Source: Campylobacteraceae bacterium (GTDB lineage Bacteria; Campylobacterota; Campylobacteria; Campylobacterales; Campylobacteraceae). Taken from it: a stretch of 7,556 bases of DNA. Below the pieces are notes generated by a model. It was not told the DNA's origin. It was given only the letters and a program-made list of their open reading frames with translations, and did not search any database. Position 1 is the stretch's first letter. Each line of letters begins with the position of its first letter. Position numbers and translations under genes: made by a program. Location: positions 1 through 7,556 of the forward strand of contig JAISNG010000137.1 of the NCBI GenBank assembly GCA_031276365.1, given 5' to 3'. Below, piece after piece: positions 6,732 to 7,556 of the stretch.

Positions 6732-7046
6732 TTACCCCTTAAATATTTTATATGAAATAGTACAAATCTTTTTTTCACTGCGCTCAAAAACCGCGTAAAA
6801 AATTTCTTCTTTTTGCGCAATACTTAAGTGCAAAATATCATTTGGTTTGGCAAATGATATAAATTTTGCTCTCACAACCTCAACTATTTTATGTTTTGCC
6901 GCTGCTTCGCATATATGAAAAAATATAAAACCCGGAAGTATCGGATTGCCCTCAAAGTGCGCTTTAAACAGAGAATGTTCACTGTCCGAAAGCGTGATAT
7001 CAAAACCATTGGACGTTTTTTTAATGGTGTAAAGATTTGTATCCAT
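6732..7046 (-). CDS. Small hotdog-fold 3-hydroxyacyl-ACP dehydratase (ApeI-like)
   Basis: This is a 104-residue single hotdog-domain protein with the FabZ/FabA active-site segment HFEGNPILPGFIFFH at residues 30-44. His30 is the predicted catalytic histidine and the PG at 38-39 begins the central helix. The residue that supplies the acid in FabZ (Glu) or FabA (Asp), 14 residues after the histidine, is His44 here; Glu47 lies one helical turn further on. As I recall, small aryl polyene dehydratases often carry His there, which would support an ApeI-like call. At 104 residues it is much shorter than FabZ (about 140-150). The frame is open to 7130, but the ATG at 7046 is preferred because upstream residues are not domain-like and lie in the probable promoter region. 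No good Shine-Dalgarno precedes it. It is the first gene of the operon and ends three bases before the lyase start, in the same frame. Confidence 0.78.
   Translation of the reverse strand: MDTNLYTIKKTSNGFDITLSDSEHSLFKAHFEGNPILPGFIFFHICEAAAKHKIVEVVRAKFISFAKPNDILHLSIAQKEEIFYAVFERSEKKICTISYKIFKG
6735..6740 (-). promoter_or_regulatory. Ribosome binding site deciding the TTG start of the ammonia-lyase
   Basis: AAGGGG on the - strand lies six bases before the TTG at 6728 and overlaps the last codons of the dehydratase gene (AAG GGG, then the TAA stop). No ATG or GTG exists in frame between the TAA stop and this TTG, so the site fixes the start. Confidence 0.65.
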
Positions 7047-7066
7047 CGGAAAATTGTAACACAGGT

Positions 7067-7072
7067 AATATA
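7067..7072 (-). promoter_or_regulatory. Candidate -10 box (TATATT) of the aryl polyene operon promoter
   Basis: TATATT on the - strand lies in an AT-rich, gene-free stretch upstream of the first operon gene. Transcription would start near 7060, giving a leader of roughly 14 bases before the ATG at 7046. There is no convincing -35 hexamer at standard spacing, but T-rich sequence lies upstream, as is common for sigma-70 promoters of Campylobacterota. The call rests on position and composition only. Confidence 0.3.
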
Positions 7073-7081
7073 AAAATGTCA

Positions 7082-7098
7082 TTGTATTTTGAGTACAA
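7082..7098. repeat. Short inverted repeat TTGTA-N7-TACAA in the operon promoter region
   Basis: Arms TTGTA (7082-7086) and TACAA (7094-7098) are perfectly complementary with a seven-base spacer. The repeat lies just upstream of the candidate -10 box, where a dimeric regulator could bind. Five-base arms can occur by chance in AT-rich DNA, so an operator role is speculative. Confidence 0.25.
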
Positions 7099-7141
7099 AA
7101 AGTGATAATATTGTTTTTTTGCAGCTTCAAAGATTATTGTG

Positions 7142-7177
7142 AAAAAACCGTATTTAAAATTAATTCAAATACGGTTT
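7142..7177 (-). terminator. Intrinsic terminator after the TonB-dependent receptor gene
   Basis: A perfect 11-base inverted repeat (7145-7155 and 7167-7177) with an 11-base loop lies just after the receptor stop codon. Read on the - strand, the hairpin closes with CGG and runs into six T residues (7147-7142, three inside the stem), the layout of a Rho-independent terminator. No T run follows on the + strand, so it acts in one direction. It separates the receptor from the pigment operon. The stem has only three G-C pairs, which makes it weak. Confidence 0.65.
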
Positions 7178-7182
7178 AGCGC

Positions 7183-7556
7183 TTAAAAATCATATCTGAT
7201 ATTTGCGTAAAAACTTCTTCCCTCTTGAGGATATCCGATGTCATAGTAGTAGTATTTGTCAAATATATTTTTGACGCCGCCGCTTATCTCCAAATCATCT
7301 ATCGGGCGGTAAGCAATCCTCACATCTGCAAGCGCATAACCTTTATTTTTTAAGTTACTGCCCACAGAAGTGTATCGTTCGCTCTCATATCTTACCATTG
7401 GAATGATATCCAAATCGCTGATAGGAGAGTATTTCAAAGACGCATATACATTGTGCTTGGGCATATCGGTTACATAAGCGTTGGTAACATTTGTATCTTT
7501 AATGGTCGCATCTGTAAATGAGTATGATACAGTTGTCGTAAAGGCATCACTCCAAT
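7183..7556 (-). CDS. C-terminal part of a TonB-dependent outer-membrane receptor (5' end outside window)
   Basis: The frame stays open to the window edge, so this is the last 124 or so residues of a longer gene and the ATG at 7464 is internal. The segment shows the end of a 22-stranded TonB-dependent receptor barrel: the MPKHNVYASLKYSP strand entry, the RYESERYTSVGS strand, and the highly typical ISGGVKNIFDKYYYY followed by EGRSFYANIRYDF with a terminal Phe. Such receptors import siderophores, haem, cobalamin or other scarce ligands using TonB-ExbBD energy. The ligand cannot be told from this part; the plug domain and TonB box are not in the window. It shares the strand of the pigment operon but is followed by its own terminator, so co-transcription is unlikely to be strong. 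Confidence 0.9.
   Translation of the reverse strand, partial: WSDAFTTTVSYSFTDATIKDTNVTNAYVTDMPKHNVYASLKYSPISDLDIIPMVRYESERYTSVGSNLKNKGYALADVRIAYRPIDDLEISGGVKNIFDKYYYYDIGYPQEGRSFYANIRYDF

Noticed and set aside
7053..7058. TACAAT as the -10 box of the operon
   Set aside because: It is only six bases from the ATG, which would require a leaderless message; TATATT at 7067-7072 is a better fit, though neither is proven.
7047..7130. N-terminal extension of the dehydratase to 7130 (132 residues)
   Set aside because: The extra 28 residues are not part of the hotdog fold and the DNA is very AT-rich and promoter-like; small dehydratases of this kind start close to the first strand.
7183..7464. Independent small gene starting at the ATG at 7464
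   Set aside because: The frame continues upstream without a stop to the window edge with receptor-like sequence, so the ATG is an internal methionine.

Overview
The window looks like part of a chromosome from a low-to-moderate GC Gram-negative bacterium, most likely a member of the Campylobacterota (Campylobacter/Sulfurimonas-like). The reasons are AT-rich codon use, very tightly overlapping genes, outer-membrane beta-barrel proteins ending in phenylalanine, and the gene content. The taxon is an inference; no marker gene is present.

Layout from left to right. (1) At 1-288 on the + strand is the 3' end of an outer-membrane beta-barrel protein, possibly an autotransporter. (2) Five bases further on, and convergent with it, begins a seven-gene block on the - strand (294-7046). 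In transcription order it encodes a small hotdog dehydratase, a MIO-type aromatic amino acid ammonia-lyase, a FabG-like ketoreductase, a COG4648-type membrane protein, a LolA-like periplasmic carrier, an MMPL/RND-type exporter and a short AMP-dependent acyl ligase. Adjacent genes overlap or lie 1-3 bases apart, so this is almost certainly one translationally coupled operon. (3) Between 7047 and 7182 lie the probable promoter region of the operon and an intrinsic terminator. (4) At 7183-7556 on the - strand is the 3' end of a TonB-dependent receptor that runs off the window.

The seven genes match the accessory half of an aryl polyene (APE)/flexirubin-type pigment cluster. The proposed scheme is as follows. 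The lyase deaminates tyrosine or phenylalanine to a coumarate- or cinnamate-type acid. The ligase activates it and loads it on an acyl carrier protein. Ketoreductase and dehydratase act in each elongation cycle to build the conjugated polyene. The LolA-like carrier, MMPL exporter and COG4648 protein move the lipid-linked pigment to the outer membrane. The ketosynthases, chain-length factor and acyl carrier proteins needed for elongation are absent from this operon. The operon appears bounded on both sides, so the locus is probably split, or partner genes lie outside the window.

The points most worth a second look are the non-histidine active-site signature of the lyase (NQD instead of QED, and an unusual Tyr-His selectivity pair), the His in place of the acidic residue in the dehydratase, the missing P-loop lysine in the ligase, and the KS/ACP-less operon.
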